Notes: generated by a model not told the origin, from the sequence alone. Shown: positions 1-9,300, numbered from the stretch's first letter. The stretch: 64,000 bases of DNA from an uncultured Arenicella sp. (GCA_938048185.1 CALIVT010000001.1:62001-126000), one strand, 5' to 3'. Program-made: numbers and translations.

Positions 1-1
1 T

Positions 2-118
2 AAAAAGAAACCCAGTCAATCTCGCCCGCCGAGGCCTGGGCGGAACGCAAGACGCGCAAAAAAAGTAGGTAACAAATCAGCCTCAAGTGTTAACGGCAAC
101 GTGAAGGCGGCGAATTAA
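2..118 (+). CDS. C-terminal tail of a basic protein (partial)
   Basis: An open frame enters from the left edge and stops at 116-118. Its 38 visible residues are rich in Lys, Arg, Pro, Ser and Asn (it begins KKKPSQSRPPRPGRNARR). Such tails are common at the C-termini of DEAD-box RNA helicases and other RNA-binding proteins, but nothing of a catalytic domain is visible, so the identity is a guess. A second frame is also open for part of the stretch. The frame is chosen because its composition looks like a real disordered tail and it ends just before the next gene. Confidence 0.4.
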   Translation, partial: KKKPSQSRPPRPGRNARRAKKVGNKSASSVNGNVKAAN

Positions 119-133
119 TTCCAGTTTTTTTTT

Positions 134-535
134 ATGGCATTGTTTGATCGATTTTCGTTTGCGCAGCGTAGTTTAATACCCTCAATGGCGGGCTTTTTGT
201 TTTACGGTTCGTGGGCATTTTTCGTCAATATTATGTACGGAAAATTTGTGGCACTTAAGGCCGCACTGGTTCAAGGTTCCTACAGTTTTTTAATCACACT
301 GGTAATGACTCTGATGCTTGAGGGTCTGCATAAACTATTGGGTCGTTACCTTAGTAATAGCAGTGTGGTTAACTGGGCGACTATTACAGTTTGCTGCTCA
401 ATTGTGTTTTCGGGTTCATGGATTGTGAACACGATTGCGGGCACTCCTGAAATATTTCGCACGGTTATTTTAGGGTACATTATTGGTGGTTTATTCAGTA
501 TTACCTACGTTCTGGGGTTGTCACAAAGAGCCTAG
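134..535 (+). CDS. small four-helix membrane protein
   Basis: The 133-residue protein has about four hydrophobic segments (near residues 15-35, 45-65, 80-100 and 108-128) and no signal peptide. I do not recognise a named family. It is clearly related to the protein at 9297-9725: both have an F-L-[FL]-[YW]-G-[SG]-W-A-[FY]-[FY]-V-N start of helix 1 and a G-S-x-S-F-[IL]-I-T-L-V-M motif in helix 2. That relative is the first gene of a phospholipid-synthesis operon, so a role near lipid or envelope metabolism is possible but only inferred. The ATG follows a T-run and has no clear ribosome binding site. Confidence 0.7.
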   Translation: MALFDRFSFAQRSLIPSMAGFLFYGSWAFFVNIMYGKFVALKAALVQGSYSFLITLVMTLMLEGLHKLLGRYLSNSSVVNWATITVCCSIVFSGSWIVNTIAGTPEIFRTVILGYIIGGLFSITYVLGLSQRA

Positions 536-608
536 ACTTTGGGCCAGAACCACAAGTGGAATCTCTATGTTATGCTTTCCGGATAACAGCATATATGAGA
601 TAAAATTT

Positions 609-2042
609 ATGAAGAAAACCGTTTTTCGACACGCTGTATTCAGTCTTGCACTTGGCGTGATATCGGGTTGTGCCAGTACATCGCTTGAGAGTCAAAATTC
701 AACTGCTAACACTGCGGGTCATGACAGTGATCAATCGTTTGTGCCATTTGCATCGACTTACGAAGTGCCCGAGTCGCCCGCGTATGTAATACGCGGTGCA
801 ACCATCTGGACCGGCACCGGTGAGGAGATGATAAATAGCGATATTGTGTTTGCTGATGGCAAGGTTGTTGCCGTTGGGCAGTCACTTAGCGCTCCGGACG
901 GAGCCAAGCTTATCGACGGTAACGGAATGTTTATTACGCCAGGCATTATCGACGTGCATTCGCATATGGGAGTCTACCCAACTCCGTCTATCCCATCGCA
1001 TGAAGACGGTAACGAAATCGTTGCGCCCGCTACTGCAAAAGTATGGGCTGAACACTCGGTTTGGCCGCAAGACCCGAATTTCGAAAAAGCAATAGCCGGG
1101 GGGGTCACGACGGTACAGATATTGCCCGGCTCGGCGAACTTATTTGGTGGGCGAGGGGTGACGCTAAAAAATGTACCGGCGGTCACTATGATGGACATGA
1201 AGTTTCCCGGTGCGCCTCATTCATTGAAGATGGCCTGTGGCGAGAACCCGAAACGAGTGTACGCGGATAAAGGCGGCCCCGGCACGCGCATGGGAAATAT
1301 GGCGGGTTATCGCAGCGCCTGGATTGCCGCGAAGGCTTACGACAAGTCTTGGAATGAGTATGAGCAAAAGCTCGCTAAAGGCGAGAAAAATGCGGAAGCA
1401 CCGACTCGCGATTTAGAGATGGAAACGTTACGGGGCGTATTAAAAGGTGAGATCAAAATTCATAACCATTGTTATCGTGCCGATGAAATGGCTAATATGA
1501 TCGAGTTGTCGAAAGAGTTTGGTTATAAGATCGCTGCGTTTCATCACGCGGTAGAAGCGTATAAGGTTGCGCCGATCCTCGCTGCGAACGATGTGTGCGC
1601 CGTAGTATGGGCTGACTGGTGGGGTTTTAAACAAGAAGCTTACGATATGATTCGTGAAAATGCCGCCCTGCTAGAATATGCTAAAGCTTGCGCGATTATT
1701 CATTCAGATGATGAAATTCAAATTCAGAGATTGCCACAAGAAGTGGCGAAGGTTGTCAGCGCGGCTAAGCGTATGGGGGTCGATATAACGCCATCTCAAG
1801 CGATTAAATGGCTTACTCATAATTCGGCTAAATCGCTAGGCTTAGAGGACCGAATCGGTAGCCTGAAAGAAGGTATGAATGCGGACGTTGTGTTGTGGAG
1901 CGGCAACCCAATGAGTGTCTACACCAAGGCTGATAAGGTTTGGATCGACGGTGCGTTACGATTTGATCGTCGGGATATGTCGATCACCCCGACGAGCGAT
2001 TTTAACTTAGGAATTTTAACACCGGCGGAGGACCGACCATGA
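609..2042 (+). CDS. amidohydrolase lipoprotein (imidazolonepropionase-like)
   Basis: This is a metal-dependent hydrolase of the amidohydrolase superfamily, 477 residues. The start at 609 is preferred over upstream non-ATG starts because it yields a lipoprotein signal ending in the lipobox I-S-G-C (Cys21). Metal-binding signatures are visible: the HxH in IDVHSHMG after the first beta strand, further His in KIHNHCYR and FHHAVEAY, and the Asp in IIHSDDE. The C-terminal ADVVLWSGNPM segment is typical of imidazolonepropionase-like periplasmic amidohydrolases that act on amide or peptide bonds. It overlaps the next gene by four bases (ATGA), so the two are probably translationally coupled. The substrate is unknown. 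Confidence 0.88.
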   Translation: MKKTVFRHAVFSLALGVISGCASTSLESQNSTANTAGHDSDQSFVPFASTYEVPESPAYVIRGATIWTGTGEEMINSDIVFADGKVVAVGQSLSAPDGAKLIDGNGMFITPGIIDVHSHMGVYPTPSIPSHEDGNEIVAPATAKVWAEHSVWPQDPNFEKAIAGGVTTVQILPGSANLFGGRGVTLKNVPAVTMMDMKFPGAPHSLKMACGENPKRVYADKGGPGTRMGNMAGYRSAWIAAKAYDKSWNEYEQKLAKGEKNAEAPTRDLEMETLRGVLKGEIKIHNHCYRADEMANMIELSKEFGYKIAAFHHAVEAYKVAPILAANDVCAVVWADWWGFKQEAYDMIRENAALLEYAKACAIIHSDDEIQIQRLPQEVAKVVSAAKRMGVDITPSQAIKWLTHNSAKSLGLEDRIGSLKEGMNADVVLWSGNPMSVYTKADKVWIDGALRFDRRDMSITPTSDFNLGILTPAEDRP

Positions 2043-3322
2043 GAAATTCACTGATCCGAGTACTGCATAAAGTCTGCATTAGCGTTTGTTTTCTTGGTCT
2101 GTCGTATTCCGTCTTTGCACAAGATGTCTTGATTCAAAACGCACGTGTCATCGACAGTTCGATGAGTGACGAAACACAATTGACCGATATATTGGTAAAA
2201 GGTCAGCGAATCGTGGGCCTGGGCGCCGGTTTGGTCGCTCCAGATGGTGCGCGTGTTATTGATGCTGATGGTCGCCCGGTTACACCAGGGTTATTTAATG
2301 CAGCAACTCAGCTAGGCTTGGTCGAGGTCAGTGCTGTGTCGGCTTCGTACGATGGCGGGTCGGTAAATCCTAAAGTTACCGCGTCACTCAGAATGAGTGA
2401 TGCTTACAACCCTAGCTCAACGCTTATTCCGTATAATCGTATGCTCGGCGTTACGCACAGTTTGATTCAACCACGCAGTGAAGGCGGCTTGTTTGCCGGA
2501 ACCGCTTCGGTCGTAAAGTTGACCGACAGTGACGGTATTGTTGTTAAAGATGCCGCTATGGTCGTGAGCCTAGGCGATGCCGGCAGTGAGATGGCTGGTG
2601 GTTCGCGTGCGGCATCGATGGCGCTGCTGCGCGAGTCTATCGAAGACGCGCGCGACTACGCTAATAATAAAGAAAGCTTTCAACGCGGTAGCCGCCGAGA
2701 ATACGCATTATCACGCCACGACCTTGAGGCCTTGGTGCCTGTAGTGCAAAAACGTTTGCCGCTTTTGGTCCGGGTTGAACGCGCGAGCGATATCGAAAGA
2801 GTTCTTGCGTTCGCTAAAGAATACGGCCTTAGTTTGATCTTGTCAGGCGTTGCTGAAGGGTGGCGTGTGGCTGACAAAATTGCGGCGGCCAATGTTCCCG
2901 TCATTTTCGATCCGATATACAATTTGCCGAGCTCGTATGAAACGCTGGGTACACGCTTAGACAACGCGAAACTGTTGAATGATGCTGGGGTAACGATCAT
3001 GTTTACCGGAATGGGCTGGCAGAGCACACACAACGCTTACCTTGTGCGGCAGTCTGCGGGTAATGCTGTTGCAAACGGCTTACCATACAAAGATGCGATT
3101 AGGGCAATAACCTCAACGCCGGCGCAAATTTTTGGTTTAGCGACCTATGGGCAGATAAAGATAGGCGCAGATGCAACGCTTGTTCTTTGGTCCGGTGACC
3201 CATTAGAAGTCTCGAGCAACCCAGACCTGGTGCTAATTGAAGGGCAATCGTTTGCGCTTGAAAGCCGGGCGACACGATTGCGCGATCGGTATTTTCAACG
3301 CTTAAAGGCGATCGAAGAGTAA
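2039..3322 (+). CDS. amidohydrolase homologue lacking metal ligands
   Basis: This 427-residue protein has a Sec signal peptide ending near SVFAQ and the amidohydrolase fold at both ends (a beta-sandwich start and ADATLVLWSGDPLEVS near the end). Where the upstream gene has the HxH metal ligands, this one reads TPGLFNAATQLG, so both His are gone, and the later His and Asp ligands are not evident either. It is thus likely to be a non-catalytic partner or a structural subunit. Overlap by ATGA with the active copy supports a heteromeric unit. Decay is less likely because the frame is intact and full length. Confidence 0.85.
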   Translation: MRNSLIRVLHKVCISVCFLGLSYSVFAQDVLIQNARVIDSSMSDETQLTDILVKGQRIVGLGAGLVAPDGARVIDADGRPVTPGLFNAATQLGLVEVSAVSASYDGGSVNPKVTASLRMSDAYNPSSTLIPYNRMLGVTHSLIQPRSEGGLFAGTASVVKLTDSDGIVVKDAAMVVSLGDAGSEMAGGSRAASMALLRESIEDARDYANNKESFQRGSRREYALSRHDLEALVPVVQKRLPLLVRVERASDIERVLAFAKEYGLSLILSGVAEGWRVADKIAAANVPVIFDPIYNLPSSYETLGTRLDNAKLLNDAGVTIMFTGMGWQSTHNAYLVRQSAGNAVANGLPYKDAIRAITSTPAQIFGLATYGQIKIGADATLVLWSGDPLEVSSNPDLVLIEGQSFALESRATRLRDRYFQRLKAIEE

Positions 3323-3357
3323 AAGCCTTTAGCGTATTTAGTAAAAGCCTTTAGCGC

Positions 3358-3393
3358 AATAAAAAGGACGGCCATTTGGTCGCCCTTTTTATT
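3358..3393. terminator. bidirectional rho-independent terminator
   Basis: Between the convergent amidohydrolase and katG genes, an A-run, a GC-rich stem (GGACGGCC paired with GGTCGCCC, one mismatch and one wobble) and a T-run form a hairpin that can end transcription from both sides. Confidence 0.75.
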
Positions 3394-3463
3394 GCTTGTT
3401 TTATTGAGCGGTGTTTTCGGCCAACCTAGTTTGGGCCTATCAGCACACGCTCGCTAAATCGAT

Positions 3464-5728
3464 TTACTTTATGTCAAACCGGTCAAGCGTCATCACTTTA
3501 CTCCACGCGTTGACAAAGTCTTGAGCAAAGCGTTCTTTTGAATCGTCATACGCATAGACTTCGGCAATAGTTCGTAACTCTGAGTTTGAGCCAAAGATTA
3601 GATCGACTGGGGTCGCGGTGTATTTAACCTTACCCGTGGCTCTATCCACGCCCTCGTAGATGCCGTCGGTATCACTTTTTCGCCAGGTGTTCGACATGTC
3701 TAATAGGTTGACAAAGAAATCGTTACTCAAGGTGCCTGGCTTAGCGGTAAAAACACCATTAGCAGAGCCATTGGCATTAGCGTTGAGGGCGCGCATACCA
3801 CCAATTAAAACCGTCATTTCGGGAACGGTCAGAGCCAGTTGGTCTGCCTTATCAATCAACATTTCAGTCGGTGAGCGATAGCTGGTTTCAACATTGAAGT
3901 AGTTACGAAAGGCATCCGCCGTTGGCTCTAATAGGGCAAAAGAGTTTACGTCCGTTTGAGCCTGTGTCGCATCGCCTCGACCCGCAGTGAATGGCACGCT
4001 GACCTTAAGACCGGCATTCTTTGCCGCTTTCTCGATTGCCGCGCCACCACCTAAAACAATTAGATCCGCAAGCGATACTTTTTTACGGTTAGATGCACCA
4101 TTAAAGCCATCTTGAATTTCTTGGAGTTTAGCAACAACCTTTGTAATCTCTTGTGGGTTATTTGCCGCCCAGTCCTTTTGCGGTGCTAAAGCAATGCGTG
4201 CACCATTCGCGCCACCGCGTTTGTCGCTCGCACGAAAACTCGATGCCGATGCCCAAGCCGTTCTGACTAACTCTTCGACACTAAGGCCTGACGCCAAGAT
4301 CTTGCTTTTAAGGGCTTTGATATCACGCGTGGTTACCAAATCATGGTCAACCGCGGAAATAGGGTCTTGCCAAATTAGCGCTTCACTTGGTACGTCATTA
4401 CCTAAATAGCGAGCACGTGGCCCCATATCTCGATGCGTCAATTTGTACCAAGCTTTGGCAAACGCTAGTTGATACTCTTTTGGGTCCGCCAAGAAACGTT
4501 CGGCGATGGCTTTATATTGTGGGTCAAATTTAAGCGCTAAATCAGCAGTCGTCATAACCGGCGGGTTGCGCTTTTCTTTGACGTGCGCGTCGGGAACTGA
4601 ATCATGCAAGGATTTATCGGAAGGCACCCATTGAATAGCACCACCGGGGCTGCGGGTTTGTTCCCAATCGAAGTTAAGCAAGTTTGATAGATAAAGGGTC
4701 GTCCACTGAGTCGGCGCTTGCGTCCAAGCACCCTCTAAACCACTCGTAACAGTGTCTTCTGAATGGCCCTTGCCGCATTTGTTTTTCCAGCCTAAGCCTT
4801 GCTCTTCGATGGCCGCAGCCCCTGGCTCAGCGCCAACACATTCACTTGGCTTATGCGCGCCGTGCATTTTACCGAAGGTGTGTCCGCCAGCGACTAGAGC
4901 AACAACTTCTTCATCATTCATAGCCATTCGTGCGAATGTGACACGAATGTTCTTAGCCGAGCCGATTGGGTCTGGCACGCCTCGTGGGCCTTCCGGGTTA
5001 ACATAGATTAAACCCATATGCGCCGCGCCGAGCGGGCGTTGTAGCTTGCCGTTTTTATGATGTCGATCACTGGCGAGCATTTCCACTTCTGGTCCCCAGT
5101 AAACTAGGTCTGGCTCCCAATCATCCGCACGCCCACCGGCGAACCCGTAGGTTTCGAAACCCATATTCTCTAAGGCGACGTTACCAGCCAAAATCATTAA
5201 GTCGCCCCAAGATAGAGCGCTTCCGTACTTTTGTTTGATTGGCCAAAGTAATCGTCGAGCTTTATCCAAATTACCGTTGTCGGGCCAGCTGTTGAGTGGG
5301 TCAAAGCGTTGTTGACCGCCGTCACCGCCACCGCGTCCATCCAAGGTTCGGTAGGTGCCCGCACTGTGCCATGACATACGGATGAAAAATGGTCCGTAGT
5401 TGCCAAAATCCGCAGGCCACCAATCTTGCGATGTGGTCAGTAAACTGTCGATATCACGTTTTGCAGCATCGATGTCTAGGCTCTCGAACGCCGCTGCGTA
5501 GTCGAAGTCTTTACCAAGCGGGTTTGAGCGTAAATCATGATCACGCAACGGAGCCAAGTTTAATTGATCGGGCCACCAAAATTGGTTTGACTTGGCTTCA
5601 CCAATTTTCGCGTGACCAGAGCCCATTGCACCTTTAGGCTTACTTATTTCAGCCGCTGTTGGGGCGTCTATTGATACTGAACACACCGCGGCAAATACGG
5701 CGGTGGTTAATAATTTCGGTAAATTCAT
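3464..5728 (-). CDS. katG: catalase-peroxidase, exported form
   Basis: A bifunctional haem enzyme that breaks down hydrogen peroxide, 754 residues. Distal residues Arg117-Trp120-His121 lie in [11 protein letters not shown]. The family's Trp-Tyr-Met crosslink is complete (Trp120, Tyr242, Met268), and the proximal haem ligand is His283 in [10 protein letters not shown]. The C-terminal duplicated domain is present. Unlike the usual cytosolic KatG, this one starts with a hydrophobic signal peptide (about residues 1-26, ending near APTAAE), so it should act in the periplasm, as KatP does. The gene stands alone. A perfect inverted repeat about 180 bp upstream could be a redox operator. Confidence 0.96.
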   Translation of the reverse strand: MNLPKLLTTAVFAAVCSVSIDAPTAAEISKPKGAMGSGHAKIGEAKSNQFWWPDQLNLAPLRDHDLRSNPLGKDFDYAAAFESLDIDAAKRDIDSLLTTSQDWWPADFGNYGPFFIRMSWHSAGTYRTLDGRGGGDGGQQRFDPLNSWPDNGNLDKARRLLWPIKQKYGSALSWGDLMILAGNVALENMGFETYGFAGGRADDWEPDLVYWGPEVEMLASDRHHKNGKLQRPLGAAHMGLIYVNPEGPRGVPDPIGSAKNIRVTFARMAMNDEEVVALVAGGHTFGKMHGAHKPSECVGAEPGAAAIEEQGLGWKNKCGKGHSEDTVTSGLEGAWTQAPTQWTTLYLSNLLNFDWEQTRSPGGAIQWVPSDKSLHDSVPDAHVKEKRNPPVMTTADLALKFDPQYKAIAERFLADPKEYQLAFAKAWYKLTHRDMGPRARYLGNDVPSEALIWQDPISAVDHDLVTTRDIKALKSKILASGLSVEELVRTAWASASSFRASDKRGGANGARIALAPQKDWAANNPQEITKVVAKLQEIQDGFNGASNRKKVSLADLIVLGGGAAIEKAAKNAGLKVSVPFTAGRGDATQAQTDVNSFALLEPTADAFRNYFNVETSYRSPTEMLIDKADQLALTVPEMTVLIGGMRALNANANGSANGVFTAKPGTLSNDFFVNLLDMSNTWRKSDTDGIYEGVDRATGKVKYTATPVDLIFGSNSELRTIAEVYAYDDSKERFAQDFVNAWSKVMTLDRFDIK

Positions 5729-5906
5729 GATGTTTCCTTTGAGTGTTTATGAGTGATCAATGCTTCGAGGCCGAGTTGTTAGATATTTTGCGCACATACT
5801 TACGTTTAGATTTTCTAAGCATGGCTTAGTTTGACGTTTGTCAGTTTTTGAGTCATGGAAATAACTATACCATCTAATTTATTGTTTGAAATTGGGTTGT
5901 TCATTC

Positions 5907-5931
5907 AATAAATAGATGAGTGCTATTTATT
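5907..5931. promoter_or_regulatory. perfect inverted repeat, possible OxyR-type site
   Basis: The arms AATAAATAG and CTATTTATT are exact reverse complements separated by seven bases. The core ATAG-N7-CTAT matches one half of the OxyR consensus, and the site lies upstream of katG, a classical OxyR target. The second half-site at the expected spacing is poor, so assignment to OxyR is tentative. Confidence 0.45.
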
Positions 5932-5976
5932 TTTTGAAAAACCAGAACCCGAGTCCGCGTTGATTGCTAGTAAACA

Positions 5977-6102
5977 ATGAGAGTTTTTGTGGCAACTACA
6001 TTTTCTAAGTTCCGACTCTTTACCCGAGATATCCCGACTTTGGTCGCTTGTATGGCTATTGTTATATCCATAGTATTAATGTGTACGCAGACATGTGGCT
6101 GA
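5977..6102 (+). CDS. possible 41-residue single-pass membrane protein
   Basis: This short frame encodes a basic N-terminus (MRVFVATTFSKFRLFTRD) followed by one hydrophobic stretch (LVACMAIVISIVLMC). The layout is that of a small membrane protein, but the ribosome binding site is weak and such frames arise by chance in AT-rich intergenic DNA. Confidence 0.25.
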   Translation: MRVFVATTFSKFRLFTRDIPTLVACMAIVISIVLMCTQTCG

Positions 6103-6219
6103 GTTTTTCGATCAAGTGGGTAGGGTTACTTAATCGAAGTATTAAAAAAATAACGACAACCAGCGCGCCTTTGTTACGTAGGTAAATACGAAACACAAAT
6201 TTTTGTGTGAGGGTTAAAA

Positions 6220-6945
6220 ATGGGTTTGGAAAAAGCGGCAAATGCTATAAATGACGAGGTTTTTATTCGCACGCAGCTGGGTGCTCAAGAAGTTGCTAAT
6301 GTCATTGACAGCGCGTTGCCACGCGAAGCTAGAACGCTATTAATTCTTATTGATGGGCGCAAGAATTATGCGCAGGTTACTCGTCTACTTGAGAACCGAA
6401 AAATGTTTCGCTCTGCGGGTGGGCTAAAGCGTCACCTAAAAATGTTGATCGATTTGGACTATATAAGGTTCAATAGTCAAGACTTAGTCGCCGCGAACGA
6501 AGGCGCGATTGAGCCCAATTCTGAACACTGCGAAATCACCTTATTTACCAAGGCCTACGAACAGGATAATAGCTTTACCGAAGAGTTTTACGCTGATACA
6601 GAGCTTCAGCCCAGCTCAGAGCTTCAGCCCAGTTCAGAGCTTCAGCCTAATTTAGAGCTTCAGCCTAATTCAGAGCGTCAAGCGGACACAGCGACAAAAA
6701 AAGAGACAGCCCCTGCGAGCAGTGACTCTCAATCGCTGCAACAATTGCGCAATATAGTCTCGGCACTGATTGTAAAACATGACGATAAGAAAAAGGTAGA
6801 ACGACACTTAACGGCCCTCAACGAGTGTGCAGACTCTCGTTGCATCTTCGACTTAATCCAGAAACTTAAGTCCGAGAGCACTGGACAATTGCAAATTGCG
6901 CTTAGCATGGCCGCGCGCGCATTTAAAAACGCGAAAGTACTTTAG
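6220..6945 (+). CDS. unknown protein with hexapeptide repeat linker
   Basis: I do not recognise this 241-residue protein. It has no signal peptide. Residues about 30-85 (LPREARTLLILIDGRKNYAQV... and GLKRHLKMLIDLDYI) look like a winged-helix domain of the kind found in signalling proteins. Residues 128-151 are four copies of E-L-Q-P-[SN]-[SL], encoded by an 18-bp tandem repeat, and form a flexible linker. The C-terminal 75 residues are predicted helical (LRNIVSALIVKHDDKKKVERHL). A good GAGGG ribosome site precedes the ATG. A regulatory or scaffold role is only a guess. Confidence 0.75.
   Translation: MGLEKAANAINDEVFIRTQLGAQEVANVIDSALPREARTLLILIDGRKNYAQVTRLLENRKMFRSAGGLKRHLKMLIDLDYIRFNSQDLVAANEGAIEPNSEHCEITLFTKAYEQDNSFTEEFYADTELQPSSELQPSSELQPNLELQPNSERQADTATKKETAPASSDSQSLQQLRNIVSALIVKHDDKKKVERHLTALNECADSRCIFDLIQKLKSESTGQLQIALSMAARAFKNAKVL
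6601..6672 (+). repeat. 18-bp tandem repeat, four copies
   Basis: Four consecutive 18-bp units beginning GAGCTTCAGC lie inside the gene at 6220-6945. The first two and last two units are most alike. The unit length keeps the reading frame, so copy-number change would lengthen or shorten the linker without breaking the gene. Confidence 0.85.
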
Positions 6946-7001
6946 ATTTTTCGTCGCAAAACCATCAGGCTGCTTCGCTTAAGTGCGTGCTTTTGACTTA
7001 A

Positions 7002-7652
7002 CTAGCTCTCTTCTTTGCCTAAAGTCACGCAGAATTGAGATAAGTAATCGAACGATTCCGAGATAGCATTAATAAATTCGCTTGAATCGTTGATGTCTTC
7101 AATTTGGTCACCAATTACAACGTCGCAGTTGAACGGAACCAGCAAGCCTTCGCCACGGGGCAGTGCACGTCCCAAACCATGCATTAATACCGGAGTAACC
7201 TGGGTATCTTGCCGTTGATTGGCAATAAAGAATATCCCCTTTTTTAATTCACTGAGTTGCTCTGGATTACCGCGACTGCCTTCAGGAAAAAGAATCAAAA
7301 TTTCATCATTATCGAGCGCCTCATGGCACTCTTGAAATAGCGCCTCACGTTTTGCAGTGCCGCTGCGGTCTAGCGGGATAATGCCGATGCAGCGCAGCGA
7401 TAGCCAGGCTAAAAAGCCACCTTTGCTAATGAAGTAGTCAGCCGCGGCAACCGGCCGAACTTTGTGAATTTTAGACAGAGGGTAAAGGCACATTAAGACC
7501 ATGGTATCTAAATGGCTATTGTGGTTTGCCGCAATAATTGCTGGCCCCCGTTTAGGCAAGTTCTCGCGGCCGCGAACATTTAATCCCAGCCCTATAAGCA
7601 CGACCGGTCTTACAATCAGAGCGAAAAACAAAATTTTTAAGAATCTATTCAT
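7002..7652 (-). CDS. 1-acyl-glycerol-3-phosphate acyltransferase (PlsC-like)
   Basis: This enzyme transfers an acyl chain to lysophosphatidic acid to make phosphatidic acid at the inner membrane. The 216-residue protein has an N-terminal hydrophobic anchor and the family signatures NHNSHLD (the HX4D motif, His44 and Asp49) and FPEGSRG (residues 122-128). It is the last gene of a leftward operon whose CdsA-like gene ends two bases upstream, so its product feeds directly to the neighbouring cytidylyltransferase. It may be a second, specialised PlsC. Confidence 0.9.
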   Translation of the reverse strand: MNRFLKILFFALIVRPVVLIGLGLNVRGRENLPKRGPAIIAANHNSHLDTMVLMCLYPLSKIHKVRPVAAADYFISKGGFLAWLSLRCIGIIPLDRSGTAKREALFQECHEALDNDEILILFPEGSRGNPEQLSELKKGIFFIANQRQDTQVTPVLMHGLGRALPRGEGLLVPFNCDVVIGDQIEDINDSSEFINAISESFDYLSQFCVTLGKEES

Positions 7653-7654
7653 GC

Positions 7655-8587
7655 TTAGTAGTACGCGCTGTATAGGTAATGGAAAAACAGCGGCGAGGTG
7701 TAGGTTAGGCTGTCCAGTCGATCAAGAATACCGCCATGCCCCGGAATTAGGTTGCCACTGTCTTTAATTTGCAGGTCTCGTTTAACGGACGAAATCACTA
7801 CGTCGCCGACAAAACCGCTCAAGCTTATTAGTGCGCCCGCGACTAAACCTTGTAAGTTGTTGAGCGGCGTCAATAAAGGGGCGACTAGTGCGCTGCAAAG
7901 CGTTACGGTCGCAAGCCCTCCAAGAAAGCCTTCCCAGGTTTTATTTGGGCTAACCTTAGGAATAATCTTATGTTTGCCGAAACTTTTACCCCATATGTAT
8001 TGGCATACGTCATTGAACTGCGTCATAAAGAGTAAAAATAAAACTGGGCCGATATAGCCAGCGTTTTCGTTTAGTGGCGTGAGCGCCAGCAAAAACGCGA
8101 TGTGACTAATGCAGAACACGGTTAACATGCTGGCCCAGTGCAGGGTACCGGCTGAGCGAATAAAGCCCTTGGTCTCACCAATGAAAATCATGCGCATTGG
8201 CAGCGCTAGAAACACATAGACTGGAACAAATATGATGAACATTTCGTACCAGCCAATGGATACCCAGTAATACTGAACGGGTATTGCTAGGTAGGCTAAA
8301 AAAATAACTTTTCTGTCGATTTGCCGTGTCGGTACGATTGATAAAAACTCTTTAAGCGCGAGAAAACTTAGAAAACCGAAAAAAGCGATGGCCATGTTTT
8401 TACTAATGGTTAAGACCACGAACAACAGGGCGATCATTACCCACCAAGACTGAATGCGCTGGCGTAACTCAGTGTAGTCTTTCTCAGGGTTTCGTAGGCC
8501 TAGAGCGAAACTTGCGGTACTTGCGATAATAAGCAACCCAACAACTGAGGCCATTACGTAAAATGAGTTTTGTGGTAGATCAAACAT
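7655..8587 (-). CDS. phosphatidate cytidylyltransferase (CdsA-like)
   Basis: This enzyme makes CDP-diacylglycerol from phosphatidic acid and CTP. The 310-residue protein has about eight membrane helices. Near the C-terminus it carries the CdsA signature SSVKRDLQIKDSG followed by LIPGHGGILDRLDS, with the conserved Lys-Asp and Asp-Arg-Leu-Asp residues. The ATG at 8587 is preferred to a longer start because it lies just after the stop of the upstream gene (8590). Being next to PlsC and a CDP-alcohol phosphotransferase suggests a lipid route separate from the housekeeping cdsA. Confidence 0.9.
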   Translation of the reverse strand: MFDLPQNSFYVMASVVGLLIIASTASFALGLRNPEKDYTELRQRIQSWWVMIALLFVVLTISKNMAIAFFGFLSFLALKEFLSIVPTRQIDRKVIFLAYLAIPVQYYWVSIGWYEMFIIFVPVYVFLALPMRMIFIGETKGFIRSAGTLHWASMLTVFCISHIAFLLALTPLNENAGYIGPVLFLLFMTQFNDVCQYIWGKSFGKHKIIPKVSPNKTWEGFLGGLATVTLCSALVAPLLTPLNNLQGLVAGALISLSGFVGDVVISSVKRDLQIKDSGNLIPGHGGILDRLDSLTYTSPLFFHYLYSAYY

Positions 8588-8589
8588 GG

Positions 8590-9300
8590 TTAACTTTCCG
8601 TCTGGCTTTGTGCGTTTTCTAGAAATAGATAGGCTTTTCGGCTGCGGTTTGCCAATGTCAAAAAGCACCCGAGATTAACGATTACTAGCCCGGCCACCAG
8701 CGCGTAGGTGCTAGACCAGAAGTAGGCTTCAAACGCAACGAGTAGACTCGCGATGGTCATGGTTGCCATGCGATGCTGCTTTGCCATCGGCCCCTGGAAA
8801 TTTACTGGCGCACCAATGCTCGCGCTGAGTGTTCTCACATACGCGGTCATTACTGCCAGTAGTCCAGCACACCAACCTAATGCGGGGCCAAACGCCAAAG
8901 ATGTGACCGCATAACCTGCGCAGATTAAAATCAACGGGTCGGCAATGCGATCAGGAATATCATTAAAAAGTTCGCCGGCTGGCGTGCTTTTGCCACCTTC
9001 TACCGCGACCATACCGTCAAACAAATTACAGAGCAGCCGACACTGAATGAGCACAGCAGCCAATATAGGCAAGATTAAACTCATTAGGTTTGATGTGCCT
9101 GACCGTAGGTCAATGGATGATGGCAGTAGTATGAAACAAAGTGCCGCCAGCGCAGCGAAACCAATGCTCGCAATAGAAATTTGGTTTGGCGTAATGTCTT
9201 TACTGCTAAGCCACACGGCGCAGCGCTGTGCTATGCCAACCTCTCTTACTTTTAGCGGTCGCCGCCCGTCGGTGTCTTCTTGCTCTGGTGTGATGTTCAT
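8590..9300 (-). CDS. CDP-alcohol phosphatidyltransferase family protein, variant motif
   Basis: This is a membrane enzyme of the family that joins CDP-activated lipid to an alcohol, 236 residues with about six helices. The canonical motif DxxDGxxAR-x8-GxxxDxxxD is recognisable but altered: Asn92 stands for the first Asp, Val100 for the Arg and Asn113 for the third Asp, while Asp95, Gly96, Gly109 and Asp117 remain. These residues bind metal and CDP, so the substrate or chemistry may differ. It overlaps the membrane-protein gene upstream by four bases and is followed closely by cdsA and plsC. Confidence 0.88.
   Translation of the reverse strand: MNITPEQEDTDGRRPLKVREVGIAQRCAVWLSSKDITPNQISIASIGFAALAALCFILLPSSIDLRSGTSNLMSLILPILAAVLIQCRLLCNLFDGMVAVEGGKSTPAGELFNDIPDRIADPLILICAGYAVTSLAFGPALGWCAGLLAVMTAYVRTLSASIGAPVNFQGPMAKQHRMATMTIASLLVAFEAYFWSSTYALVAGLVIVNLGCFLTLANRSRKAYLFLENAQSQTES

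Larger units (their letters stand above)
5729..6219. other. katG upstream intergenic region
   Basis: About 490 bp between two divergent genes. It holds the katG promoter region, the inverted repeat at 5907-5931 and a possible 41-residue membrane ORF at 5977-6102. No RNA gene or transposon sequence was seen. Confidence 0.6.

Noticed and set aside
483-608. Longer start for the first amidohydrolase
   Set aside because: The start would be TTG, overlap the previous gene and bury the lipoprotein signal inside the protein.
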